Source: Paenibacillus sp. YYML68 (GTDB taxonomy: Bacteria > Bacillota > Bacilli > Paenibacillales > NBRC-103111). Taken from it: 64,000 nucleotides of DNA. The stretch is from positions 3,822,501 through 3,886,500 of the forward strand of contig NZ_BQYI01000001.1 of assembly GCF_027923405.1 (NCBI RefSeq). The letters run 5' to 3'. How positions within the stretch are numbered: the stretch's first letter is position 1; each line of letters starts with the position of its first letter. The notes beneath the pieces are model-generated. The model did no database searches. It was given only the letters and a program-made list of their open reading frames with translations, and was not told where the DNA came from. Positions 54,522-62,701 of the stretch are shown piece after piece. The position numbers and the translations under genes are program-made.

Positions 54522-55565
54522 TTAACGTCTCGACGCCTTGCTCGTTGGGCCGGACCGCGTGCGGAACAGGTGAATGTTCTCCAGCGCCCGTCCCGTTCCG
54601 ATTGCTACGCAATCCAGCGGATTCTCTGCAACGAGCACCGGCATTCCTGTCTCGCGGGACAGTAGCTTATCCAGATTGCGCAGCAGTCCCCCGCCTCCGG
54701 TCAGCACGATACCGCGGTCCATAATGTCGGCCGACAGCTCAGGCGGACACTTCTCCAGCGTCACCTTCACCGCGTCCACGATGCTGTTAACCGTATCGCT
54801 CAGCGCATCTGTAATCTCCTCCGACGTGACGCTCATCGTCTTCGGCAGCCCAGACACGAGGTCGCGGCCGCGAATCTCGAATCGTACAACCTCGTCCATA
54901 TGCAGCGCCGAGCCGATCTCCATCTTGATCTGCTCGCTCGTACGCTCCCCGATCATCAAGTTGTAGGTGCGCTTAATGTATTGAATGATCGCTTCATCCA
55001 TTTCATCGCCGGCCACACGGATCGATCGGCTCGTAACGATTCCGCCCAGCGAGATGACCGCAACCTCGGTCGTACCGCCGCCGATATCGACGACCATGCT
55101 TCCCGTTGGCTCCCATACGGGCAAGTCCGCGCCGATCGCTGCCGCGAACGGCTCCTCGATCGTATAAGCCTCACGCGCACCAGCTTGACGGGTTGCATCC
55201 TCGACTGCCCGCTTCTCCACCGCCGTAATGCCCGACGGCACGCAGACCATGACGCTCGGATGGCGCTGGAACAACAGGCGCGGCTTCTGGGCTTGGCGTA
55301 TAAAATATTTAATCATCGTCGAGGTCGTCTCGAAGTCGGCGATTACGCCATCCTTCATCGGACGAATAGCACGGATGTTGCCGGGCGTCCGGCCGATCAT
55401 CTTTTTCGCGTCATTCCCAACCGCCTCAATCGTTTTCGTATCGGTCCGAATGGCGACAACCGAGGGCTCGCGCACGACAATCCCTTTTCCCTTCACATAT
55501 ACAAGCGTATTCGCCGTTCCTAAGTCAATGCCTAAATCTTTCGTAAATCCTCCGAATCCGAACAT
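54522..55565 (-). CDS. mreB: Actin-like rod shape-determining protein MreB
   Basis: Bacterial actin of 347 residues that guides cell-wall synthesis along the lateral wall. Phosphate-binding motifs [15 protein letters not shown] (residue 13 on), [15 protein letters not shown] near 160 and [13 protein letters not shown] near 290 are intact, and the N-terminal start [14 protein letters not shown] is typical. The C-terminal tail is slightly extended. It starts the mreBCD-minCD run. Confidence 0.97.
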   Translation of the reverse strand: MFGFGGFTKDLGIDLGTANTLVYVKGKGIVVREPSVVAIRTDTKTIEAVGNDAKKMIGRTPGNIRAIRPMKDGVIADFETTSTMIKYFIRQAQKPRLLFQRHPSVMVCVPSGITAVEKRAVEDATRQAGAREAYTIEEPFAAAIGADLPVWEPTGSMVVDIGGGTTEVAVISLGGIVTSRSIRVAGDEMDEAIIQYIKRTYNLMIGERTSEQIKMEIGSALHMDEVVRFEIRGRDLVSGLPKTMSVTSEEITDALSDTVNSIVDAVKVTLEKCPPELSADIMDRGIVLTGGGGLLRNLDKLLSRETGMPVLVAENPLDCVAIGTGRALENIHLFRTRSGPTSKASRR

Positions 55566-55621
55566 CTATGCTGCTCCCTTCTCTATCTTGAAGGCGTATA
55601 TTCACGCGTCTAGCTATTATA

Positions 55622-56311
55622 TTACATCATTCCAAGCTCCTTCAAACTGACGAAGCGCTGATCACCGATAATGAGATGATCCAGCAGCTCAATGCCGATC
55701 AGCTCGCCAGCCTCCGCGAGCCGCTTCGTAATCTGAATATCCTCTGAGCTCGGCGTCGGATCTCCGCTCGGATGGTTATGCGCACAGATGATTGCCGCGC
55801 TGCTGCGCTTGATCGCCGCTCGAAATACTTCGCGCGGATGAACGATGGAAGCGTTCAGACTGCCCATCGACAGCGTCTCCTGCCCGATGACATGGTTCTT
55901 CGTATTCAAGAACAAGCAGACGAAGTGCTCCTTCTGCAAGTAGCGCAAATCCTCCATCAGCAGCGAGGCCGCATCCTGCGGCGAACGAATCGTCACCGTA
56001 TCGTCCATCGATGCCTTAGCCAGCCTGCGTCCGAGCTCGACGCCTGCCTTGATCTGCAGCGCCTTCGCGGTGCCGATCCCCTTGAACCCGATCAGCTGCT
56101 CGATGCTGATGTCCACCAGCTGCCGCAGGCCGCCGCTCTCACGCAGCAGACGCTCCGCAAGTCGTATGGCCGATTCCTGTGCTGTACCTGTTCGGAGCAA
56201 TATAGCGAGCAGCTCCGCGTTGCTTAATGCTTCAGCCCCATGCTGCAACATACGTTCTCTAGGTCGATCCTCACTCGGGACATCGCGCAACGAAACATTG
56301 AGCGATTCCAT
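55622..56311 (-). CDS. radC: RadC/JAB-domain DNA repair-associated protein
   Basis: A 229-residue protein of the UPF0758 family. The N-terminal helix-hairpin-helix (LIGFKGIGTAKALQIKA near residue 70) is followed by the JAB/MPN domain with the zinc motif HNHPSGDPTPSSED near 170. RadC was long described as a repair protein, but its true reaction is not established. Position next to maf and mreB is conserved in Bacillales. Confidence 0.94.
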   Translation of the reverse strand: MESLNVSLRDVPSEDRPRERMLQHGAEALSNAELLAILLRTGTAQESAIRLAERLLRESGGLRQLVDISIEQLIGFKGIGTAKALQIKAGVELGRRLAKASMDDTVTIRSPQDAASLLMEDLRYLQKEHFVCLFLNTKNHVIGQETLSMGSLNASIVHPREVFRAAIKRSSAAIICAHNHPSGDPTPSSEDIQITKRLAEAGELIGIELLDHLIIGDQRFVSLKELGMM

Positions 56312-56371
56312 GTATCAATGCTTCCCCTCTTTCACATTTGTTAAGAAATACCATTATACCACGATTGTTAG

Positions 56372-56986
56372 TCAAAAGACAGTCAAGCCCCAATCACTCA
56401 GCATGTCATACAGCTTCGACACCGGCAGCCCGACGACCGAGAAGTAGTCGCCTTCAATCCGCTCCACGAGCGTCGCGCCGAAGCCCTGAATGCCATACGA
56501 GCCCGCCTTATCCATCGGCTCGCCTGTGGCGATGTACCGTCGCAGCCGCTCATCATCGGCCGACTTCATTCGCACGACGGTGCGTTCATGAGCTAGCCGT
56601 GCTGAGCCGTCTGTTGTCAGAATACACGCGATGCCGGTGTACACCTCATGCTCCCGCCCCTGCAGCATGCGGAGCATGTGCAGCGCGTCTGCCTCATCCT
56701 TGGGCTTGCCCAGCACGTGGCCGTCCTGCACAACAATCGTGTCGGAGCCAATAATGACGGCGTCCGACTCCAGTGTGCCGCTTGCCCGGCCCTGCTCGAG
56801 CACCGCCCGCGCCTTGCGCTCGGCGAGCTGCTCGACGATCTGGTGCGGGTCTAATCCTTCCTCGGTCGACTCATCCGCGTCGCTCGACTGTACCCGGAAC
56901 GGCAAGCCGATTAGGGCGAGCAGCTCCTGTCGCCGCGGCGAGGAGGAGGCGAGAATGATTCGAACTTTTTGCTCCGAAATCGACAT
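56372..56986 (-). CDS. maf: Maf-family nucleoside triphosphate pyrophosphatase
   Basis: A 204-residue housecleaning enzyme that by family hydrolyses dTTP/UTP or modified nucleotides and affects septation. The N-terminal SSSPRRQELLALIG, the Asp in GSDTIVVQDGHVLGKP near 75, and GYDSYGIQG-like AGSYGIQGFGATLVERIEG near 165 are present. The gene lies between radC and the DUF4321 gene. Confidence 0.94.
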   Translation of the reverse strand: MSISEQKVRIILASSSPRRQELLALIGLPFRVQSSDADESTEEGLDPHQIVEQLAERKARAVLEQGRASGTLESDAVIIGSDTIVVQDGHVLGKPKDEADALHMLRMLQGREHEVYTGIACILTTDGSARLAHERTVVRMKSADDERLRRYIATGEPMDKAGSYGIQGFGATLVERIEGDYFSVVGLPVSKLYDMLSDWGLTVF

Positions 56987-57016
56987 AAATCTTCTCTCTC
57001 CTATCGAATAGTGTAG

Positions 57017-57259
57017 TTAGAGCTTGCGGAATAGCCAGAAGCCTGCAGCAAGCCCGGCAAGACTGATCAGATTCAAGCGAATGAGCAGGTCCAGGTCGTA
57101 CTTGAGCACGAGCAGGTCTGCCTTAGGCTGCCACGTGAGCTCAACGGTTTTCGTTAGGAAGGATAAGGCCGAATACGACGCAAGCAGCTGACCGATGAGC
57201 GTTCCAGCGACAAGACCGATCAGCAGCATGAAGACGAGGGTGATCGTATTTTTTTTCAA
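57017..57259 (-). CDS. DUF4321 small membrane protein
   Basis: An 80-residue protein from TTG 57259, with two membrane segments (about 5-28 and 57-77), matching DUF4321, a short Firmicute membrane family without known function, usually next to maf. The frame is open to 57376, but the TTG has AAAGAGGT about 10 nt upstream and gives the family length. The gap to maf is 30 nt, so it is probably cotranscribed with maf-radC. Confidence 0.75.
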   Translation of the reverse strand: MKKNTITLVFMLLIGLVAGTLIGQLLASYSALSFLTKTVELTWQPKADLLVLKYDLDLLIRLNLISLAGLAAGFWLFRKL

Positions 57260-57584
57260 TGGATAGCTTACCTCTTTCAGGAAAATATGATTCCAGCTAC
57301 CGACTGTACATCGGCTCTGTCCGTTGTTCATCCACAAAAAAATGATGCGATAAAGCCACTCGTTATTATACCACATTTGAGAAAAGTCACATCTTTTTTC
57401 ATGCGAGGAGATCAGTTCGGAGCCGCAAAGGCGGCCGCATCGGATAAGCGAATCCGAGGCAGTGAGAGTAACGCTGTTACCGTGATGGATTGGAGTGTGG
57501 CCGCGGGCTGCATAGCTGGTGCATGTTACCGGCTTACAGCGATGCGCAGAGCTTGTACAATGTTAACCGAAAGGGGTGAACCGG
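57260..57584. other. Intergenic region between divergent genes
   Basis: This 325-bp stretch separates the DUF4321 gene (minus) from the amidase gene (plus). A -10 hexamer for the minus strand is described separately. On the plus side the AAAGGGG binding site of the amidase gene is at 57570-57576, but no convincing promoter for that gene was found. No RNA structure, repeat or further reading frame with a binding site was seen. Confidence 0.6.
57365..57370 (-). promoter_or_regulatory. Extended -10 promoter element upstream of the DUF4321 gene
   Basis: TATAAT on the minus strand (57370-57365) preceded by TGG, that is an extended -10, with a weak -35 (TGTGAC) upstream. The transcript would start near 57358 and have a leader of about 100 nt, serving DUF4321, maf and radC. 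Confidence 0.6.
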
Positions 57585-58970
57585 ATGGCTGCACGTCGAT
57601 TGCTCGCTTCTCTGCTCGCGCTTAGTCTGTGGGTCATGCCCGGACAAGCGGTCGCCGCAACGGTTATTCTCGACGCTGGTCATGGCGGCAAGGACCCGGG
57701 CGCTGTCTCGGCAACGAAGCTGCAGGAGAAGGACGTCAATCTGGACATTACTAGACGCGTCGCAGACCTGCTCATCAAGAGCGGCTACTCGGTTGCGATG
57801 ACTAGAGATACCGATGTATATTTATCGCTCAGCGAGCGTGTCGCTTATGCGAGAAATACCGATGCCGATATATTCGTTTCGATCCATGCGAATGCGCACA
57901 CAAGTCATTCCGTCCGAGGCGCATTGGTCCTATACTACGATCACGCATATCCCCAGGATAAATATCCGGCCAGCAGCGAGATGAAGCTGCTCACCCCGGA
58001 AAGTCGCGAGCTGGCGCGGCTTGTGCAAGACGGTATGGTCGAGCAGACCGGTATACCCGACCGCGGCCTCGTGCCAAGCTCGGTGTATGTGGTGCGCATG
58101 GGCAACATGCCGAGCATCCTAGTCGAGACGGCGTTCCTCTCGAACAGTACGGATGCGGCGCTGCTCGCTTCGACCACGTTCAGACAACAAATCTCGCAAG
58201 GTATTGCCCAAGGAATTCAAGCATACTTGCCGCTCCACGTGACGTTCCCGGATACGCGCAGCCACTGGGCTCGCGAGTCGATTCTGCGACTGAACGAGCT
58301 CGGCATCGTGACCGGCTCTGGCGACAACAAGTACGAGCCGGACCGCGCCGTCACCCGCGCCGAGCTCGCCACGCTGCTAGGCCGCATATTCCCGCTGGAC
58401 AAGCTCGCGGCTGAGGCAGCAGTCGCGATGAAAGCGCCGTCAAGCAGCGCTTGCGCACCAAAAGGTGCAGCTGGCAGCGGTGCGTCGGGCAGTGGTGATG
58501 GCGCGACAGAAAGCAGGGCGGCGACTGACGGGGCAGTAAACAGCGGTAGCACGCCAAGCGGCGCGACGGACAAGTGCAAGGAAGCGCAGCACATATCGGC
58601 GCCGAAGAACGCGTCCGATTTCAAGGACGTGTTGTCGGCACACTGGGCATACGCACAGCTTGATCTGGCCGTCAAGAGCGGCCTTCTGAGCGGCTACGAG
58701 GATGGTACACTCCGACCGGATGCGGTCGTAAGCCGTGCAGAGGCAGCCGTTATGCTCAACCGTCTCGTGAAGCCGCCTACGACGGAGCTGACATTCGCTT
58801 CATTCAGCGATGTACCTAGGGAGCATTGGGCCTTCGATGCGGTCTCAGCGCTAGTGAGCAGCGGCCTTGTTCAAGGCATCACTGATCAGACGTTCGCTCT
58901 TGACCGTAAGCTAACGCGTGCGGAAGCAGCTGTCCTGATGGATCGGCATCTTCATCCGAGCAAGCCGTAA
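57585..58970 (+). CDS. N-acetylmuramoyl-L-alanine amidase with three SLH domains
   Basis: Exported wall hydrolase of 461 residues. A signal peptide (about 1-26) is followed by an Amidase_3 domain with the zinc ligands in DAGHGGKDPGA, the Glu in LQEKDVN, the His in SIHANAH and the catalytic Glu in VETAFLSN. Then come three S-layer homology domains (from about residue 222, 340 and 405: FPDTRSHWA..., FKDVLSAHWA..., FSDVPREHWA...) with a Ser/Ala/Gly/Thr-rich linker of about 70 residues after the first one. It resembles CwlD plus an S-layer anchor. ATG 57585 has AAAGGGG 8 nt upstream; the GTG three codons before is too close to that site. Confidence 0.92.
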   Translation: MAARRLLASLLALSLWVMPGQAVAATVILDAGHGGKDPGAVSATKLQEKDVNLDITRRVADLLIKSGYSVAMTRDTDVYLSLSERVAYARNTDADIFVSIHANAHTSHSVRGALVLYYDHAYPQDKYPASSEMKLLTPESRELARLVQDGMVEQTGIPDRGLVPSSVYVVRMGNMPSILVETAFLSNSTDAALLASTTFRQQISQGIAQGIQAYLPLHVTFPDTRSHWARESILRLNELGIVTGSGDNKYEPDRAVTRAELATLLGRIFPLDKLAAEAAVAMKAPSSSACAPKGAAGSGASGSGDGATESRAATDGAVNSGSTPSGATDKCKEAQHISAPKNASDFKDVLSAHWAYAQLDLAVKSGLLSGYEDGTLRPDAVVSRAEAAVMLNRLVKPPTTELTFASFSDVPREHWAFDAVSALVSSGLVQGITDQTFALDRKLTRAEAAVLMDRHLHPSKP

Positions 58971-58980
58971 CGAATGAAAT

Positions 58981-59024
58981 GGGGTGTCCCGTAGACTGAA
59001 AATCGGCTGCGAGACACCCCTTTT
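58981..59024 (+). terminator. Intrinsic terminator after the amidase gene
   Basis: GGGGTGTC (58981-58988) pairs with GACACCCC (59013-59020) across a 24-nt loop, and is followed by TTTT. It lies ten nt after the amidase stop codon, facing the convergent SPOR-domain gene. Confidence 0.8.
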
Positions 59025-59062
59025 ACCGTATGAGCAAGTAACGATAAGATGGAAACGTAAGC

Positions 59063-60400
59063 TTAGGACACCGTAACCGTCTTCAGCAGCTCCTTCTCCG
59101 CCACCAGATATTGCATTAACGCCGTCTGAGCTTGCCAGATCAAGGATGACGACGGGTTCTTCCGGTATTCCTCTAGCGATACGACTGCTGTATTCAGCGC
59201 GCTGTTCATCTTCGGCAATGCTGTCTTGCCAGCCTCTCCGAGACCTTCGCCGACGGTAGAGGCAGACTTCGCCCAAGCTTGATGCGTCGACTTAATCGTC
59301 TGGAGCGCCTTCTCGTCGATCGGAGTTGCTTCCGTCTCTGCCGCGTGCACGACAGTCTGAGCTGCGATCTGCTGCACGAGCTTGCTGCCCTGATCCATGT
59401 AGCTGACGAACTGCTCCGGCTGCTTGCCGCTCCAGCGAATGCTCGACACCGCAGGGATTTCATACGGCTTCAGCATCACATCAATACTCTGGTTCTCATA
59501 AAATTGCGACAGCCCGAGCGCCTCATCGCGGCTCGATGCCATACCGACGAACAGTGTATACTTGTCGCCGGCCTCGCTGACAGCAGCCAGTCCCTTCTTG
59601 CGGAAGGCAGCCGCCTCCGACTCCGAGCTCTGCGCCGTGCTGAACACGCCGCCCTGCAGGAACGTATAGCTGCGCATCGGCAAGTTAACGGCGACAGCGT
59701 CGCCTGCTTCAAGCCCCGACACAGCCGCGCCAGACTGACCTGCCTTCGCCTCGGCTGCACTCCCTTGAGCAGCGGCGCCAGCATCGCTGCCTGCGGCCGT
59801 CTTCCCCTGCTGCGCCGTTGAGCCTGTCTGAATGGCAGGCTTCAGCGGATCGCCCTCTTCACCGCCGGCGAACATCGACAGCACGAGGAAGCCGAAGGCG
59901 ACGCCCGTCACGACTGCCCCCGCAACAGACGCTGTTATTTTCAAAAACGATCCTCCGCCCGGCGGTCTTGAATAATGCAGCTGTTCATCTACGATGACCT
60001 CACGCTCGCTATACCCATAGCCGCCGCGTCCAGTTCGCGTCTCCCTCTGATATAGACCGGTCTCCGGGTTAACGTCTGCTCCGCCCGTCGAGCGAATCGC
60101 TTGCTCCACCCGCTCCACCTCTAGGTCGAACGAGCTCTGCCACCCGCCGAAGTCTGTATGGAAGTCGTTAAGCGGCTTAATGACCGTCCCCTTCTGTGCT
60201 GGCGGTGTAAACTCCGAAGCTTCTGCTTCTACTTCTGTACGCTGGTCTGCCGAGCTTGGAGCGGCTTCTATGGATGAATCCTCATACAGGCGATATTCAT
60301 CTGGACGCAGAGGAATCACATTAGACTTGTGATCACGAACCTCCTGCCCTTGTCCCGACGAGAAGCGAAACGTCATTTTCGACTTATCAGCTTTGTTCAT
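59063..60400 (-). CDS. SPOR-domain membrane protein, SpoIIB-like
   Basis: A 445-residue protein. A long hydrophilic N-terminus (about 1-155) precedes one membrane segment (about 158-178, SVAGAVVTGVAFGFLVLSMF), then a Ala/Gly-rich linker and a SPOR-like domain (AVNLPMRSYTFLQGGVFSTAQSS-type start near 230, ending LKPYEIPAV near 305). The last about 130 residues are helical. SPOR domains bind denuded septal peptidoglycan. The place near maf and radC is that of spoIIB in Bacillus, a SPOR protein of engulfment. Sequence identity is low, so the SpoIIB assignment is based on architecture and order. Confidence 0.75.
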   Translation of the reverse strand: MNKADKSKMTFRFSSGQGQEVRDHKSNVIPLRPDEYRLYEDSSIEAAPSSADQRTEVEAEASEFTPPAQKGTVIKPLNDFHTDFGGWQSSFDLEVERVEQAIRSTGGADVNPETGLYQRETRTGRGGYGYSEREVIVDEQLHYSRPPGGGSFLKITASVAGAVVTGVAFGFLVLSMFAGGEEGDPLKPAIQTGSTAQQGKTAAGSDAGAAAQGSAAEAKAGQSGAAVSGLEAGDAVAVNLPMRSYTFLQGGVFSTAQSSESEAAAFRKKGLAAVSEAGDKYTLFVGMASSRDEALGLSQFYENQSIDVMLKPYEIPAVSSIRWSGKQPEQFVSYMDQGSKLVQQIAAQTVVHAAETEATPIDEKALQTIKSTHQAWAKSASTVGEGLGEAGKTALPKMNSALNTAVVSLEEYRKNPSSSLIWQAQTALMQYLVAEKELLKTVTVS

Positions 60401-60589
60401 TGCTTCAACTCTCCCTTGTCCCTATATTGTGTTACTAGACTATGAGAGTCGATCTGCAATTAGAACTCGATTCGTACATAATTAAGGCTGAGCACTACCT
60501 TCTTCCAAACGCCACATGTATAATGGAAACGTACATAGTGTCCGGCTGCACAACCATCAGCAGCAAATTATCGAACAGGCGGTGTTCCT

Positions 60590-61225
60590 ATGAAACGGGA
60601 AGAAGGCTTAAGATTAGTTGAGCAAACGAAAATTATCGCGATCGTACGCGGTGTTGAGAAGCTGCACATTCGAGGCTTGGCCGAAGCGCTATTGGAGGGC
60701 GGCATTCCAGTCATGGAGGTGACCTTGAATACACCGGGCGCACTTGAGATGATTACCGAGCTGCAGGCTGCGCTTGGTGACCGGATGTATATCGGAGCAG
60801 GCACGGTGCTCGATCTGGACGATGCGCGCAATGCGCTATCCGCAGGGGCTTCGTATCTCGTCACGCCGAACATGGATGAAGATGTGATTCGCTTCGCGGC
60901 AGAGCAGAACGTCCCGATCTATCCGGGGGCGATGACACCGACAGAGATCGTGAAGGCTTGGAGGGCCGGAGCGACTGCGGTCAAGGTGTTCCCAAGTGCA
61001 AGCCTCGGGCTGCCATTCCTGAAGGAGCTGATGGGACCGCTGAGCAGCATTCCGATGATTGCGGTAGGCGGTGTAACCGAGGACAACATTGCCGAGTTCG
61101 TGAAGCTTGGCTGCTACGGCGTCGGCATCGGCGGCTCCCTCGTCAATCTGAAGGAGATCAGCGCCGGCAACTACGACTGGGTGCGGGACAAGGCATCGCG
61201 TCTGTCCGCTCGCATTAAGGCGTAG
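60590..61225 (+). CDS. eda: Bifunctional 2-keto-4-hydroxyglutarate / KDPG aldolase
   Basis: Class I aldolase of 211 residues that splits 2-keto-3-deoxy-6-phosphogluconate to pyruvate and glyceraldehyde-3-phosphate. The N-terminal KIIAIVRG, the Glu in MEVTLNTPGALEMI near residue 45 and the Schiff-base Lys in GATAVKVFPSASLG near residue 130 are present. No kdgK or edd gene is adjacent, so the gene is isolated here between the SPOR-domain gene and murC. It ends with a bidirectional terminator. Confidence 0.93.
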   Translation: MKREEGLRLVEQTKIIAIVRGVEKLHIRGLAEALLEGGIPVMEVTLNTPGALEMITELQAALGDRMYIGAGTVLDLDDARNALSAGASYLVTPNMDEDVIRFAAEQNVPIYPGAMTPTEIVKAWRAGATAVKVFPSASLGLPFLKELMGPLSSIPMIAVGGVTEDNIAEFVKLGCYGVGIGGSLVNLKEISAGNYDWVRDKASRLSARIKA

Positions 61226-61237
61226 CCATCTACGTAC

Positions 61238-61281
61238 AAAAGGCTGACTACGTTCCATCTCGGAACATAATCAGCCTTTTT
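61238..61281. terminator. Bidirectional terminator between eda and murC
   Basis: AAAAGGCTGA (61238-61247) and TCAGCCTTTTT (61271-61281) form the outer stem, with an inner GTTCC/GGAAC stem. The element has an A run before and T run after, so it can end both converging genes. Confidence 0.93.
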
Positions 61282-61308
61282 ACATTCTGCATTCGCTGAG
61301 AAACAAAG

Positions 61309-62694
61309 CTACTTCTGCCCCGCTCGCGCTTCCAGCGCCTGTGCAAGCCCGTAGGCCGCCTTCCAGATGTCTCCTGCGCCCATCGTAATGACCAGGTCGC
61401 CTGAGCGGATCGTGTCTAGCAGGTAGGCCTGCACTTCTTCCTTCGTCGGCACATACTTCACATTCGGGTTGCTGTTCTGCTTGATCAGCTCGACCAGCTT
61501 GGCGGACGTAATGCCCTCGATCTGCTTCTCTCCCGCAGGCGAGTAGATGTCGGTAATGATTACCTCGTCCGCATCCGGGAACGCGCGGCTGAACTGCTCG
61601 AACAAGAAGAACGTACGCGTGTACCGCTGCGGCTGGAAGACGGCAATAATGCGCTTGCCCGTCGCCCTCGCCGCCTGAATCGTCGCTTCGATCTCGGTCG
61701 GATGGTGCGCATAATCGTCTATGACGAGCATGTCATCGACCTCACCGAGCACCTGGAAGCGCCGCTTCGCGCCGCGGAACTCCGTGATCGCCTCAGCTAC
61801 CTGCTCGAACGTCAGGCCTGCCTCCATACACGTAATCAGCGTAGCCATCGCATTGTACACGTTATGACGTCCTGGTACGGACAGTCGCATCGTGCCGAGC
61901 GTTTGCCCGTCCCGAACGACCTCGAACGACACCTTGCGGTCGCCCAGCACGATGCTGCGCGCCATCACATCCGCTTCCGTATCGATTCCGTACGTAATGA
62001 CCTCGCTCTGAATCGACGGCATCATCTCGCGCAAGTACGCATCGTCCTTGCAGATGACCGCCTTCCCCTCCGGCTTCACCTGGCTCAGGAACTGGGCGTA
62101 CGCCTTCTTCAAGTTATCGAAGCTGCCATCATAATTCTCAAGGTGATCCGCTTCCACGTTGTTCACGAGCGCAATGAGCGGATTATACTGCAGGAACGAG
62201 CCATCGCTCTCATCGGCCTCGGCGACGACATAGGCGCCCTTGCCTGCCTTCGCATTGCTGCCGACGTTGAGCAGCTCGCCGCCGATAATGAACGTCGGGT
62301 CCTGTCCGCAATGCTCCAGCACAAGCGCGATCATCGAGGACGTCGTCGTCTTGCCGTGCGCGCCGGCTACCGCAATGCCCTTCTTCGCGTTCATTAATTT
62401 CGCCAGCATTTGGGACCGATGCAGAATCGGTATGTTCAGCTCCTCCGCTGCCACCATCTCCACGTTGTCCTTGGACAATGCCGTAGAATAGACGACGACG
62501 TCGGCGCCTGATACGTTGCTCGCCTCGTGTCCTATGAACACACGCGCGCCCTTCGCCGCCAGCTTTTCGGTCAGCTCGGCCTGCGCGAGGTCAGAACCCG
62601 ATACGTTATAGCCCATTTCAAGCATCACCTTGGCGATGGCGCTCATGCCGTAACCGCCGATACCGATAAAATGGATGTGCTCCGAAGTATTCAC
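61309..62694 (-). CDS. murC: UDP-N-acetylmuramate--L-alanine ligase
   Basis: Mur ligase of 461 residues that adds L-Ala to UDP-MurNAc. The N-terminal Rossmann motif HFIGIGGYGMSAIAKVML is at residue 7 on, the ATP-binding GAHGKTTTSSMI near 110, and YAHHPTEI near 335 (IDDYAHHPTEI) is the conserved family motif. The frame is open to 62763, but GTG 62694 (VNTSEHIHFIG) starts the family-length protein and removes the overlap with folC. The gap to folC is only 7 nt, so both are in one transcript. Confidence 0.95.
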   Translation of the reverse strand: MNTSEHIHFIGIGGYGMSAIAKVMLEMGYNVSGSDLAQAELTEKLAAKGARVFIGHEASNVSGADVVVYSTALSKDNVEMVAAEELNIPILHRSQMLAKLMNAKKGIAVAGAHGKTTTSSMIALVLEHCGQDPTFIIGGELLNVGSNAKAGKGAYVVAEADESDGSFLQYNPLIALVNNVEADHLENYDGSFDNLKKAYAQFLSQVKPEGKAVICKDDAYLREMMPSIQSEVITYGIDTEADVMARSIVLGDRKVSFEVVRDGQTLGTMRLSVPGRHNVYNAMATLITCMEAGLTFEQVAEAITEFRGAKRRFQVLGEVDDMLVIDDYAHHPTEIEATIQAARATGKRIIAVFQPQRYTRTFFLFEQFSRAFPDADEVIITDIYSPAGEKQIEGITSAKLVELIKQNSNPNVKYVPTKEEVQAYLLDTIRSGDLVITMGAGDIWKAAYGLAQALEARAGQK

Positions 62695-62701
62695 GCTCGT
62701 T

